Source: Astrothelium macrocarpum
Lineage: Eukaryota; Ascomycota; Dothideomycetes; Trypetheliales; Trypetheliaceae
NCBI GenBank assembly: GCA_021030915.1
Contig: JAGEMR010000010.1
Span: 372,001 to 436,000, forward strand
Direction of reading: 5' to 3'
DNA length: 64,000 nt
In this document: one piece after another, positions 43,756 through 57,500 of the stretch
Position numbering within the stretch: position 1 is the first letter of the stretch
Layout of the letters: every line of letters starts with the position of its first letter
The notes under the pieces: model-generated
Databases searched by the model: none
What the model saw: only the letters and a program-made list of their open reading frames with translations
What the model was told of the DNA's origin: nothing
Made by a program: the position numbers and the translations under genes

Positions 43756-46700
43756 TCAATCAGAGAGCACATATGCATCTTCCGTGCTAGTCCCAGTCTT
43801 TCCCTTGGGATCAAAAGACGGAGGTTGAGCCACAAACGCCGTAGTCGATGCAATACTTACGGGCATGCCGAACTGAGAACCGTGTGCAACAAAGCCAACC
43901 CCATCACCATATTCCTCTTCACCATCGTCATATTCCTCGTCGATCAAATCTTCCTCCTCATCGGCCTCTTGAGAACCATATTCGTCTTCATCATAATCAT
44001 CTTCTTCGAAGCTCTGATCGTTTGACTCCTCATCAGTTGGTCTGACCGAGCCATCTGTTGATGCAACATTTCCGGAAACCCGCTCGTCAGCCTCTGCTTC
44101 AAAGGCTTCAGTCTGAACATTTGCAGGCAAAATGTTACCTTGAACCTCGCCACTGTAAAAATCACTCCCATTTTCCTTTTCTTGTTCAGATTCCACTCCT
44201 CTCAACCCATTTGCAGTGCGCCCCACACCTTCACAGATGTGCTCTGACTTTGCACTACCATTGTGACTCCATAATCCATATTTTTCTCTGGGGACAAAAT
44301 TGCTCTCCCTCAATCTATATTTGGGTACAGTTCCGTAAACATTTCCTGCGCCAACTCCTTTTGCCTCCAAGTTATGAATAGTTCCATTAAATTCATGAGA
44401 GCTAGTATGAGAAGACGAACGACTGCGATTTTCCTCTTCCTTCTTGCGCTCACTCTGAAAGAACTCGATGCTTTCGGTCATCATTTGTCGTAACTGCTTA
44501 GATTGGGTCAAGAGATCAACATCTCCTCCCGTAGACGATATTTCTGATCCCGTTGATGACTCTGTGCGATGGCTGGCCTGAGACAGGCGAGAAGTTGGTC
44601 GACGCTTGAGATCAAACATCTGGCTTGTTGTTTGATCTAGCGCTTCGCGAGCACGTCTCAGACGGGCAAAACGAGCCTCATCTGCCGCCTCTACAGCTGC
44701 GCGTTCTTGACGTGCCCGTGCTAGGGGAGAATATTTTTCAAGAATTTCTTGGCGGGGTCGTGTGCGAGGCACTGTCGCCGGGATTACCGGGGGTACTGCT
44801 GATCTAACATGAGAGCGCACACCAAAAGAACTTTGCAATCTCTTTGGCTCTGGTGATGCACCTAGTCCAGAGTCTCTAGCGTCGGCCGGTTCAGCTGAAC
44901 GGCTTGTAGACGTGACCGAAGCTTCCCTGACACGCTTTCGGCTGCGATCGACGTTCGGGTTGATACCCATTGCCTTCAATCTGAAATAGGCCGACTGTGT
45001 GGTACTGGCACGCTCCTCAGAACCATATCCAGTGGTGAGGTCTCCAAAGCTCGAATCAGTGCGACGTGTTGATGATCGAGAGAATGAATCATCCAGGCTG
45101 GGCTGTTGTTTAGGAACTGGCGTTTCCTCTCGATCCTCTCGGCTTTTCTGAGTAGCACGTAGTTTTCGAGATTTGACAAAAGAAGCGGGATCGCGTACTT
45201 GGTCAAACAAGACAGCGTCATCAGGCAAAGAATTCGTGCCGGGGATATTGGTGTTGGTATTTACATTGGATTGGATGGATTTGGCATTCAATTTCTTGCT
45301 CGCACCTTCGACAGCGTCCATATTCAGCTCATTTGAGCGTCTTTTGGAACGTGCGGGGGAAGCTAGTGGCAGCTTTTGACTCAACGAATTGTGGCATTCC
45401 GTGTCCATTGGCAGCGTTCGATAGTCATCTTCAATCCGAGCTTTCTTAGCTGCTTTTTTGGCTGCTTTCTGTTGTTCGAGCAGTTGTTTTATTCTCTTTT
45501 CTCGACGTTCTCGGCCCTTGTTAATCATCCTTCTCTTCCAACAGCTCTGTCGCCATCGTTGTCCATATTTGCGAGCAAGACTGTCATTTCGAATTTCCAC
45601 TGTGAATCAAATTAACAATTTAGCTTTTCGGTTGATCCGAAATGTCGTTTAACATACGTGCTTTGTGCTCAGCTCTCTCCGTCTGAAACTGTTTGAGAGC
45701 GTTTTCTATATCATGATGGCTTACATGCTCCACAAATTGTCTCATGAAACCAACATCTTCGTCTAGAAGCACCTGGGATGCAAGAGAGTCAAGCAGATCA
45801 ATCCTTTTCTCGGCATTCGGGATGGCAGTTACAGACTGCGTCGGAATCATTGACTCTTGAGTGATTGTCTTTGACTCCCGTAGAGTCTCATCAGACAAGA
45901 GAAATTGATGCGATGCTTTCGAATTCGAGGATAATGGAGGTGAAGGTGACGAGTCGCTTGCAAAAGTAGTCACATGGGATAACGGACTTGGTCGACTAGG
46001 TTGATGCTTCCTTTGATACGAAGACGTAGATTTTAGGGCTCCAGGTGACGGTAGAGGCAGATTTCCCGTACCAGAGACTTCTGGGGCCCGATTTTGTTGA
46101 TAATTGGATGCAGATGACGAATCCTGAATAACATCACTATTTGAATAAATTCCAGACTCGCTGGCCGTAGGTTTCGAAGGCAGACCAAGTTCGATGTTAG
46201 ACAAGACCGGAGAATCCGCAGTCGAGGTTCTCGAGTCATCTTGTCGAGGCAGCGTTTGAAACGGGTCAGAGTTAGACGTGTTTTGTGGGGACTGCTGAGT
46301 AAATCTACCTGGAACGGAGACTGGTATGATTGAAGACTGAGATAACGCATTGGTGGTTTTTGCGCTTTCTGATGATGTGAGAGGTTCCGGTTGCTGGTGC
46401 TGTTGCTCCCTGTGAGTGGACAAAGTGTCATTCGAAGTGGAGGGTTGAAAAGTCCATTCGGTTTTAAAACCAGTGGTGCTTGAAGGGGCTTTGGAAAAGG
46501 AGAATGATGGTAAAACTCCGGAAGAATTCTTAATCGAATCTGGAGGAGCAGGAACCTGTGGTGTAAATGGATTAACAAAAACACTGGAGGGCTGCTTGGT
46601 TGTAGATAGTACGGGGGACGTAGCGGTGAACGACTTTGATGCAGCAAATTCATTTGACTTTGTTGACAAAGGGGCAAATGGATTTTCATTAGTGCCGGAT

Positions 46701-49056
46701 GAAATCGACCCTTGGCTAGTGTTGTCCTTGGTTGCAGTGGGTGCTGGAAATTTGTTGGTCGTCAAAAGTGAGCTGGGCTGTTGGGACGCCTGATCCACTT
46801 CATTTTCATCTGCAGGTCTTGTGGCTTGGTCTGCTCGAGGAAATAGTGAAGAAAGTGCTGAGGGCTGATTAGTCGGTTCAGCATAACTCGTCAAGGATGC
46901 ACTCGGTTTCCCGAATCGGGTTGAAGTCCCGAGAGATCCGATTGGAGGCTTGGAGGATTTCCCGTTATCAAACGGATTGAGGTTTGATATACTGGTTCCT
47001 GGTGCCGAGCCTCCGACACTGCCAAAAGCAAAAGGATTTCTTGGCGTAACCGACGACTGCAGACCGGTTGAGCTGCTAGGTCGCTCAGGGTCGCATCGTA
47101 CGGAAAAGGGATTTTGCGCAACTTCGGAATCAGTTCGTGTCTTCACTGCCTCCGCTTCTTCAGGAACTTGTCGCTTATAATCATCCGTGTTTGGTTCTGC
47201 ATCTTGGACATCTTGGATAATGCCGGCAGCCCCGGATCTGGCATTGTCCTTATTGGCGTGCGAGGCTGGTACAAACAGAGAATCGCTTGCAACATCATCC
47301 TCGTTGTCTTCTTCGCCTTCGGCTTCTTCCACATAACCTGCTTTCTCCGCTTCTTCAACTGACATACCGTTGATTACGGCTGAAAGTGTTCGTCCATACC
47401 TCTTTGGCTCGACTAACTGTTCCGAAAAAGATTGATATCGAGTACCGCGAGGAGGATCTGGAAGTCGTCTTCCACGTACAGAAGTGAGATCCAGATATTT
47501 CAGTCCGTCTTCTCGATCAGAAATTTCGAAGTGGTGTCTTTTAGAGAAGTTTTGCACTTGGTCCTCATCGTCAAGTCCAAAGACGTCAATCAATTCCTCA
47601 AGACTCCAGTCTTCATTCCGAACATTTGGTCCTTGTCGATACGCCAGCCAGATGGCATGGAGAGCTGTTTGCCTTACAAGCGTAAAGTAAATTTCAGCAA
47701 CACAGGCCATCAAGTAAGAAATCTCATCCGATGCGACCAGAGACCAAAACTGGGCCCAGTTCGCTTGTGTAACTGGATGTGGTTGCCGAGGTTTCAAGGG
47801 ACCCTGTGCATCTGTCACATTTGCAGCTGCAGTATGTAACTTTAGAGCGCTTTGTACACGTGAGTCTTGTACAATGTCCCTGGACCAATTCTGCATCCTG
47901 TCTTCAAGATCGGGAAGAGGATCCTGGGTTTGGAGAATGATAGTATAAGCACGAAATTCAGCCTCGTTGGGGGATCGCAGATCATCTCTTGTATCGTCGT
48001 AGTATTGCATCAGAGACAGAAGCGTACGGTCGAGTTGCTCTCGTTCTTGATAGACATCATACGTGTCGTATGGTCTCTCTGATTGAGCCAGTTGGTGGAG
48101 AGACAAAATGTGGAAGCGTGCAATGCGTTCATAACAGTCAACAGCAACGCGAACATCCGAGAGCTTGGTGAGCTGCTGTATCGAAAAGTCGTTTCGAATC
48201 GCACGTGTTCGGTCCCAAATGAAATGATGAACGTTTTCCAGAGCAGTGGCTTCGTTGATCAGGTGCTTGAAGAGGTATGCAACGGTTTTCTGCATGAATC
48301 AAGACCGTAAGAGCAAGTCTAGCCTGTAAATTCATCAAGCCAACTCACCTGAAGAACCAATGGAGGACGTAAATCAGATGGTAGTTGTTCGTCTAAACCG
48401 GCTGCAGCACGTCTGAATTTTTTGATCATTCGATGTTCGGCTACGACTTTTTCGGGTAGCTTCGCAGGGTCCTAGTATAGCGTAAGATTATTTGCTGGTC
48501 CAACTCCTTAGAAAACATTTGCGCACCCATTCTTCTTTCCAAACGTCTTTCTGAGTGATTCGTTCAACGCGCTCATATTCTGGGCACATATCCTGACATG
48601 TTCCGACAAGTGTGATAGCTTGGGAGAGTTCTCGAGGTCTGTCGGGATCGGCAATAAGTCCCTTCGCGATTGCACTTGTGCGTTCTCTATCATGAGCTTT
48701 TCGGAGCTACGCGCATTGGCAATGCAATCAGTATACAGTCTTTACGAGTAGCGAAACCTTTGGATTCGTACCGCTTGCCATCGGTCCTGAATACTCCCAG
48801 TTCCGGCGGAATCGGAAACAGGTGGCCGATTTTGTGCTTGTAGGGCTCCATCGGTTTTCGAGTATGGAGAGGACACGGCGGCTCTTGACTGCGGTCGACC
48901 ACGTCGTTGCTCTAAGCCTTGGCCTCGAAGAATGTTGTTCCTAGCTTTAGACGATTGATCAGGTCCGGATTGCTTTCCGCTCCATGCCTTTCCTCTCCGA
49001 CTCTCATTTGCGCGACTTGTCGCCTTACGGGCTCTGCCACTTTGCCCGCGGAGCAT
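43756..49056 (-). CDS. sac3: SAC3/GANP-domain mRNA export factor (TREX-2 scaffold)
   Basis: Five exons, 49056-48772, 48706-48527, 48471-48349, 48289-45658 and 45599-43756, give 1687 aa. All joins keep phase. The SAC3/GANP domain (about 100-440) starts with LRKAHDRERTSAIAKGLIAD, carries the signature GTCQDMCPEYERVERITQ, and continues through VVAEHRMIKKFRRAAAG, AYLFKHLINEATALENVHHF and the WDRTRAIRNDFSIQQL block that binds Thp1/Sem1. Residues about 450-1000 are low-complexity with scattered NPFA-, NPFT- and NPFD-type repeats, reminiscent of nucleoporin-like binding tracts. A Lys-rich coiled coil (KRIKQLLEQQKAAKKAAKKA) follows the last splice, and an acidic stretch lies near the C-terminus. TREX-2 couples transcription to export at the nuclear pore. 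The ATG at 49056 is the first one available; an upstream exon cannot be excluded. Confidence 0.93.
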
Positions 49057-49838
49057 CGCTGTAATGATGCTCACAGCGACTATTCGATTTCAATTTTTTC
49101 ATCGGTGGTGATATCGATCGCAGATTGGGAAAAATTTTTGACTGGAGCTTCGAATACGTGCCTAGGTCAGAATGAACAAAGAGTGAGAGCTTTGCGAAGT
49201 GACGCGAGCAGCACAAAAGGTGTGAATGCGATGATTCGGGCAAACGTCGGCCAAATGAGCTTTCAGTACGCACAGACCACATGATGAAGTCATGTGTACC
49301 TACTTCAAAGTTCTAACCGGAAGCGATTCATTCGTGGTTTCCATGTTGGAATATAATCCATCGTGATTCTGAGAACAGTGTGGCGTCACATACATTATTC
49401 AACATACATATTACCGAAAACTAAAGATACATCCCTGGATATCATGTCCATCTCTCGCATACCGTCGCAAAATTAGTTTGTCTTCCTCTGAGAGGTTCAG
49501 AAGCACACTATCATTCAAGAAGCCCCCTCTCATCGTCACTCCTTTTGGTGTTGAAACCAGACAGAATGAAAGCTTCAAGAAGCCGGACGGCTTCACCAGC
49601 TTGAGCAGCACGACACGGAACTTTTGTATATCAAGTGGTAATTAAAAATTCGGCGAAAGGATTGCACATGCGCAATTGGCATGTGGTCAGATGCGTGCCA
49701 GCTTTCCTTCGCTTCCGAGACCTAATTAATTAGGCCTCGCTTCAATTGTTGAATCGAACAATACATCTTGCGAAGAATGGGATAACTCAGATCCTGCAGT
49801 TTGATATCGTACGGTATTAGGGCTGGTCTTGAATCTGA
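49057..49838. other. Intergenic region upstream of SAC3
   Basis: It contains the SAC3 promoter and the 3' end of the DUF2841 gene. No gene is supported, and frames of 66-121 codons here show no similarity. Confidence 0.45.
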
Positions 49839-52000
49839 CTATTGTCCATACAAGTATCCGTGTTGCATCACTGGTCCTCCATTTGTCATATGGTTGTCAA
49901 TAGGTAGCACAGGATAGCCATGACTGGACTCCCAGCCTTGCGCTGCAGCAAGGTGATCCACAGGTAAACTTTTACCGACAGGCGCTGGTCGGTACCGCAT
50001 TTCGGAGCTCGGAACATAATCATGGAATAATGAATAGGGTTGAACTGGGAACGGGACTATCGATGTCTCTAAACTGGAATCCATGGCTGAATTAGGGTTG
50101 GGAGATGCACCAGATCCATCGATAGTGGATAAAGCGTTCGAGTTGTACTGAAATTTAGTTCCTGAGCCTATCGATGGACTCGTCGTGGGCATGCCATAGA
50201 AGGAGGACTCGGGCGATTGAGGGTACAGAGTGACGCAAAAATCCTCATGCCAGTCGGCACATTCACTTCTCCATTGAGTGTTAAATGACCCTGTTTCTTC
50301 AGAGGCGCAATCCAGGTCAATTATTCCATTTCGCTGTTCGGTGTTGGTCTGCTTGGAGCATGTCCTTGTAAGGGCTTCTGACCATGCAAAGGTATTCATC
50401 TCTCTCAAACGTGTCATGACCGGTTGTGCATAAAACCCGTGAGAATTTGTTCTATCAATTGTTTCCAACTCTTCTCCTGCCAGAACGTTGTTTTGTTTTG
50501 ACACTTCGTGTGAGATCTTTGCGTCTACTTTATTCTCTTCACCAACAACAGAGTCTTGACCATTTACATCAGCTAAAGGTCGAACGACGGTATGCCGAGA
50601 TCTCCTTTTGGCACATGATTTGAACCCTTTAACTGGTCTGCGCTTGTCTTTAGAGTTTGCTTTGCTTTTGGCGCCTGCTTGCCTCTTGTCTTTGACCGGG
50701 CTGCGCTGTCGACCTTTGATTTCGAGGATTGGAGTGCGATAAAACGCCGAACCACCTGTATAAAGTTCTCTCAGATGGATCCAATAATGTACAGTGCGTA
50801 GACTCACTCTCCCCACTTTCAAGATAGTATTCTTCCTCTTGTGCCAAATCGTAGAAATCCTTCATAATATCCCTCCGAAGCCTCTTGTCTTCGTCCGTAT
50901 CCTTCTCATTGCATTGAAAGTTCCAAGACTCTGTTGTGCTCCTTAACATTTTTGTCCATGTCCGATGCCCTTTCGCTCGCCAATCCTGTACGGATGCGTC
51001 TCGCAAACGGATAATACACATAGCAAGATTCATACGCTCTATGAAATGTTAACGCTTTGTAAAACTCAAGAGACTCTCCAACGAACGAACCACGCTTTGA
51101 TAAATGATGCGGCTCTTTGTGATCACATTTATTGGTTGGCCACCAACTAGGTACTGGTGGTTCCTCATTTTCCGTCCCATGTTCTTGTCTCCATTTTAGA
51201 TCAGACTTGATGTATGCATATTTTTTCTGTTTATTTGGACAGATTTCTGCAATCCAATCTGTCGCTACCTTTTTGAGGCCCAACTGTTTCAATTGATCTA
51301 ACCGCAGGCGCAGATGCTTCGTCACTTGCTCTTTAAGTGAAATATCGATCGTCTTATACCTATCATTCCTGATATCCATTTTCGGAGCATTGTCTTCAGC
51401 TACCGTCATATCAACATTCGTGGTGCTGAAATCTCTCCCCCCCGAGTCCTTTGACCATCGGCGTGTTCTCTTAGACGAAGAGTCAGTCGCATCTGAAGGC
51501 CGTTTGATACCAGGATAAAGACTTTGTGAGTCCACCACGGGCATTAAATCCTCCAAGTCAAGGGATCCAAGGTCCGAAGGGGACGGTACTGTATGTAGCG
51601 AAGGCGGAGACAATATCGCACCTAGTATAGTCAGTGTTGTAATAGCGTATAAGATTGGCTCCTTACACTCCTGCAGGCCACGAGAGACATCATCCTTCGG
51701 GCATATACTCAATTCGTCGTAGGTTTTACACGGAATGGCATCCTCCAGTTGTCTTTCAGAACTAAATAGAATCGTTTGCGTACAAATACCATTTTGATGG
51801 ATCCGAAATGCCGCATACGCTGTAGGATCGCCCTCAACTTCATCCAGAAGTTTCGAAGTGATAGCCTTAAAGATTTTCTACGACATCGATCAGTAAATGT
51901 CAAGGGACGATCCTTTTCCAAGATAAATAGAGGAACGAACAGCATCAGAGAGCATCTTTTCTTCACAATTTTCGGGAGATAATAAATTTTGTCGAGTCAT
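49839..52000 (-). CDS. DUF2841 / YDR124W-like helical bundle protein
   Basis: Five exons, 52000-51941, 51877-51667, 51621-51091, 51038-50808 and 50755-49839, give 649 aa. The conserved helical-bundle domain spans about 196-345: LRLDQLKQLGLKKVATDWIA, EICPNKQ, the VPSWWPTNKCDHKEPHHL block, NLAMCIIRLR, TTESWNF and the IMKDFYDLAQEEEYY helix. This is the fungal domain known from yeast YDR124W and the Aspergillus hrmA-associated subtelomeric cluster; its molecular role is unknown. N-terminal residues 21-90 resemble the extra N-terminal domain (AYAAFRIHQNG), and a nuclear-type basic patch KRTRR lies at 141-145. The C-terminal half is disordered. The 45-bp intron 51622-51666 is a multiple of three with no stop, so retained transcripts would stay in frame. 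The first exon is the least certain. Confidence 0.82.
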
Positions 52001-54583
52001 GGTAGAAACACTAGATGCGTCTTTACGAGGAGCTTCCTGTATCTCTGGAGTGACCCCAATCAAGAGATCTGCCAAGTCACCTGGACCGAAAGGAGGCAGG
52101 TCGTTCTAGTCCACATAGACGTGGTTGGACGTTCAAATGGTGCCTAACAGGATTCGCACTGTTGAACATATCAGCCTGCGGTCGATAATGCATAAGATTA
52201 AACCAAGCAGAGGAATAATACGACTTGGTGCAAGCGGTTTAAAATAGTTTGCGTTGCCTGCGGGCCTGTGTACGTTGAAGTAAGGAAGGTACATTCGAAT
52301 TGTCGTGTGCAAGTAGAACTGAGAAGATCCTTGGCCTTCGAGAATTTATTCCCATAGCCTCTTCATGACACATACCTACCGAGACTTCTTGCTTTCTCAA
52401 TGTACCAAGCGATTCCTTAGTACCACGATTATCTAGCACGTGATATCGGATAGTTAATCTAGTCCCGGCTAATGCTCTGAGTAACGATGTACGATCTCGT
52501 TATTCATAGCACAGGCGAATTTGAGTATTCTGTAGCCGTAGGAGCTGCGTTCGTATTTTAAAAGTCAAGCCAAACACTGGTTTGGTCGTGGAAGTAGGAC
52601 TCAACCTGACTAGTAAAGGTTTTTAAGAGTTCATAGAAGAAGATGAAATTGAATTGATATCTTTCCAACTTGGGCGCGTCGACTCTTTAAATCTTGTATC
52701 TGACGACAAGGAACACCCTTGGGCAATCGTTTGTCCGGCAATAAGATCCTCATAAAGATGTGCATCTCTTATCTGGCGGAATTTCAAGTCCACTCGTCTA
52801 AAAGTTTGTCGCCATCAATTCCAGATCGGATCCTGCTCGCATATGCAAAACTGACAAATGACGACAACGGCTAGCAATCAAATGGATGGGGCCGTCAATT
52901 TCGCATAACGCGCCTACCCAACATATCCAATGCATGATGGCATGGTGAGTCTCATCTGCCCCAACAAGCACAACTACATGGAAGCCATATGCGTCGTATG
53001 CCCAAGTCGTGAAGCAAACAAAATGGATTGCTGAGATGAGTTGAGTGTGGGAAGTTTGGGAGCACATGGCTAGGGTCTTAGCTTGGTAGCGGCAGGATGT
53101 AGGTAGAACAGGGCTGCGCAATGCGGAAGTCCTGCCCGGAGTGATCGCCAGTATGTACGACCTTGGACTGTGTTGGACCCAGTCCGCGGAAGTATGTTCA
53201 GTACATCATTATGCTCCCAATCGTCCGAGAGGCATTTTCTGTGCCCCTTGCGTGAGTGTGTCTTTCTTTCTTTGTCTTTTCTCGTCGCAGCCGCTTAAGG
53301 ACTAGTGCGACAAAGTCAAGTACATTTCCAAATAATGTGTTAGAAGGGCCATGCATTGTGGACATGGAGCCTGGGCTCTCGCAGACCCGGTTTCCAGGTT
53401 AAGACGATCAAGCCAGCGGGAGATCGTCTGGGCGGGAAACCAGGAACTCCTTGCATGTCAAAGGCGAGCTTGCAACGACGTTTCTGTGGCACGTTACGAC
53501 CGCGATCGCCACTGGCTCAAGCAACAACGTGTAATAAATCAGCAGAACTATGCAGTGTTTAGGCGTTAACTCCGTCGAAAAATTTCCGTCATACTTGATC
53601 TTGCAGAACTTTGTGGCGCTAATCTCACTTTCCAGGAGCAGCCACCCGTCTCATCTCCAACAGACTTAGCGCAACCAGAAACATCAATTAGCTGAAAATA
53701 GGGTTGAAAATTTGTTGACTCATTGTGGCCGACAAGCTTTCTAGCGTGTATTAGACAGACCATCGTCCCTTACGCTCCGCAATGATTCTAATTACAATCA
53801 ATAGGGCAGCCGACAGCCTGCTAAAACCAACAGCACCGAGATAAGGACAGAAGAGCGCACTTCACATCCGACACAAAGGTCTTCGGCTTGAGGAAAAGAC
53901 TCTTTGGATACAAAGTTGCCTTGCATGAAGCGCCTACTTCTTGCCCTCGAACTGCAAAGATCTGAACATTAGATATGGTTAGCAGTAGAGAATTGCTGTT
54001 TGCGTACCATAGCATTCACTGCAGAAAATAGGACAGGGAGGTTGCAGCGGCAAGCATAGGAAGGACGGGAGGTCTCCCTACTGGCCAGCCTTGTTCTTGT
54101 CAAATGCGAACCGCACCGTTTCACCCGAGTTTGGTCTCGGTTGGAGAAGCTCGGTGCCGTTCTAAGACTTTTGTCATGCGTTCTAGCATGCAGCTCCGCA
54201 TGTTGCCGCTGTCGTTCTGGAACCGGAGGAAACGGCCGGACCCTTGGTCATCTATCCTACGGCGATCAATCAAAGCAGTGCGGAAAATAAAAATGGTCAT
54301 CTGCCATACTTGCTTTTCAACACCTAAAATACGTATCAAATTCCGAATACGTTACAATCAAATATACAGTCTCAAGTACACATCCGTCATGAGATGCAAA
54401 TCTTAGTCTATCAAAGTGTTGTATACAGGAAGATTAGTAAGATGCCATCAAATGCCCTTTTCACCGCCAAGGGGTTCCCATCTTCACATCTATACATGAA
54501 TCTGTAAAATCATGGACTCTTTTTCTTTTTCCGAATCAAGGAGTCAGAGCGTGCTCGACTAACATCCATATCGAGCTCCTCGA
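52001..54583. other. 2.6-kb region without recognisable genes
   Basis: No coding frame above 107 codons and none with similarity. A hairpin-forming inverted repeat lies at 53389-53441. The left part includes the DUF2841 promoter and the right part the 3' untranslated region of the ABC transporter. Confidence 0.45.
53389..53441. repeat. Imperfect inverted repeat (hairpin)
   Basis: GGTTTCC...AGACGATC is followed after 12 bases by GATCGTCT...GGAAACC, so the arms pair over 15 positions with a small internal mismatch. It lies in non-coding DNA, could be a structured RNA or element end, and has no known identity. Confidence 0.5.
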
Positions 54584-57500
54584 TCATGAAGACCTATCCT
54601 CATTACTACCTTCCTCCCCTGCGCCAACACTTCCCAAAAGTCCACTCTCTTTCACCAACTCCCAAAATAATCCTCTGCTTTGTACCAATTTTTCTGGCGT
54701 ATCAAATTCTCTAACCTCACCCTTATCCAGCACCAAGACCCTATCCGAGTCCAGGATTGTATTGACTCGATGTGCAATGGTGATTATTGTGCGATTGCGG
54801 AATTGAGGAGAACGCAGTGTTTGTTGCAGCATGGCATCGGTTTGGACATCGACAGCGGCAGTAGCCTCGTCGAGAACGAGAATATTGGATGGGGTCAACA
54901 AGGCACGAGCAAGAGAAATAAGTTGGCGTTGTCCTTGGGATAGGTTCGATCCACCCTCGTTAACACGAGCATCGAGCTTGGATGGCATCCGAGCAATGTA
55001 ATCTTTTAATCTTGCATGTTCTGTCAAACTTTCGTCAGCATTATTGAATTTGTATAGGACATTAAACTTTACCGAGAACACTCCAAAGCTCCGTATCATC
55101 GTGGACATGTGACGGATCCAGATTGTCCCTCACAGTCCCTTCAAACAAGAGAGCATCTTGTGGAATAATCGCAAGCCGTCTTCTCAAATCCCATAAGCCG
55201 ATTTTTGTTGTGTCCAGGTCGTCGATTTTAATGGCCCCATCTGCCGGTTCAATGACGCGGAACAACGCAAGTGTCAGGCTACTCTTGCCCGCGCCAGTAC
55301 GTCCAACCACACCAATTTTTTCTCTTGGCTTGATATCGAGATTGATGTTTTTGAGTACGAGATCAAGTTCAGGACGGTATCGCGTGCTGTAGTGATCGAA
55401 TTTTACAGCTCCGTGCGCTGGCCAAGAGATAGGCGGCCTGTTCTTGCTGATTACCTCCGGAGCTTCGCTTGGTAATCGCGCATATTCAAGCACGCGTTCC
55501 ACACTGACAATGTTGGTCTCCACCTCGACCGTCTGTCTCACAATCCAATTTAGACTTTGTGTAATCTGCAATGCATAGCTCATGGCCAAGCCAACTAACC
55601 CCGCCGATGGTCCACTTCCTGTACTGACTGCTATGATGGCGAGGCCTGCACTTGTAAGAATGATGACGCTGCCGATAAACTCCAGTCGAACTGCAAGCCA
55701 TCGATTTGCAGTCATACTAGGATAGTACGCTCGGAGGTTTGCGTCTACCCGCCATTCGTTTTCTCTGGCAAAGCGACTTTGCTGGCGGTATGCGCGGATC
55801 GTCGATATCCCAGACAAAGATTCTTGGAATTGTGCATAGATGGGAGAACGTGTAGTGGAGTCGAGGCGCTTGAGTTCACGCGATGTGCGCAAATAATAGC
55901 GTTGAATGTAGAGGTAGAGTCCACCGAGCGGAATAATCAGACAAACGAAGATTGGAGTGGACGTGGAAATAACACCAAGAGTAAATGCCGCTGCATAGTA
56001 ACACAAATCAATCAGCCGTTGTGCTACAGCAATAGGGCTGCTAAGCCGGGGACCACCTCAAATCTCTCAGATTTGAAATGTCATGGAGATACGCACCCCT
56101 TGCAGTGTTGACGAAAAGCATGTTAAAAGTTCGCCTGTCAGATGGTGAGCCGCATGATTCATGCAGTGAAACAATTGTACCGGCATGACTTACGCAAGAA
56201 CTTCATCCACCTTGTAAATGTCACTGGAGGATTGAGACGTTAGCGTAGTTGCCTAAAGTCCGGGAGCAGGGAACAAGCCCAAGACAGGGCAGACATTCCA
56301 TGCAGCGTTGCCCCAAAACGTGGTATGTGCATTGGAGATCTCATGGCTGCAGCACGATACACACCAAGTGGAAAAAAGAAAAATGTTACGATGCATAGCC
56401 ACGTCAGAAATCAAGTAATGAGTAGAAGAAAAAAAAAAGAACGGGCCAGATGCCAAAAGTAAAACACATGCGACGGTAGCGAGGAAGGGTCTTACCTCGA
56501 AAAGCGGTTCAAGATGCGACCTGCAGGCGTGGTTTCGAAAAAGCTCATTGGTGATCGAAAGATGGCAAAAGCCATCCGTTCATGAAGCTTGCGGGAAGCC
56601 TGTACGCACCGACGCGCATTAGTCTCATAACCCGATCTCCACGCGAGATGGCTTGCAGGTCAAAGGATCGACCATAAAGAAAATAGACATTTTTTCCATA
56701 GACAGTAATTGCTCTTACCTCAATACTACAAAAAATCCAAAGGATCAACGTCTGAACGACTACCAATGCTGCTGAGCCAATTCCAAAAGCAAAGTAGATG
56801 CCGATGTATTTGCCGACTTCAGGGTTACTTCCATATTTGGCATTGACTTCAGACCAGTGCTTGAGCCAAACACTGCCCCCTGAAAACTTGCATTAGCAAT
56901 GACATGGAAAGTCTAGACTTCATCGCCGAGAAAATTTGGCGTCAGAAAGGTTAACATCTTACCAATTTGTGCGGTTTGGGCTGCAATCAGCATAAAGAGA
57001 TACACTGCAACAGCTCCCAAATTACTAGTCTTTGCATATTGGCCATAGACGTCCCACTTCACCTTTCCTTGTTCGGAGAATTCCTTTGCTTGTTTTGTCT
57101 TTGCTCCGTTTTCGCTGTGCCCCGTTTCTTCATCTGTCAACTTGCCACGGGGACCACGAAAACTTGCAGTACTTGCACGTCTGAGCGTCATCCCAGATGC
57201 CTTGCGCACAGGCCCTCCACTAGGTCTGATGGGCGCAAGTTGCGTCGGGTCTTCACGCATCTCATCGATTTCCTCCTCTTCAGAGTTCGGTCCGGTGCCG
57301 AAGACAGTTGCAGATTCCTCGCTTCCGGAAGATGAAAGCGTGCGTCCGGAATCCTTGCTTTCATCCTCATCTCGATCTTCATTGCTTGCTGCCTTGATCA
57401 AATTGGCAATCTCGCCTTTCATGGCCATGAGCTGCTGGTATGTACCCCGTTCGATGATTCGGCCTTCTCTGAGGAGGACAACGTAATTGGCTTCCATCAG

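Noticed and set aside
46033..46689. 218-codon frame on the minus strand in another phase of SAC3
   Set aside because: Low-complexity Pro/Leu/Arg-rich alternative frame within the long disordered region of SAC3.
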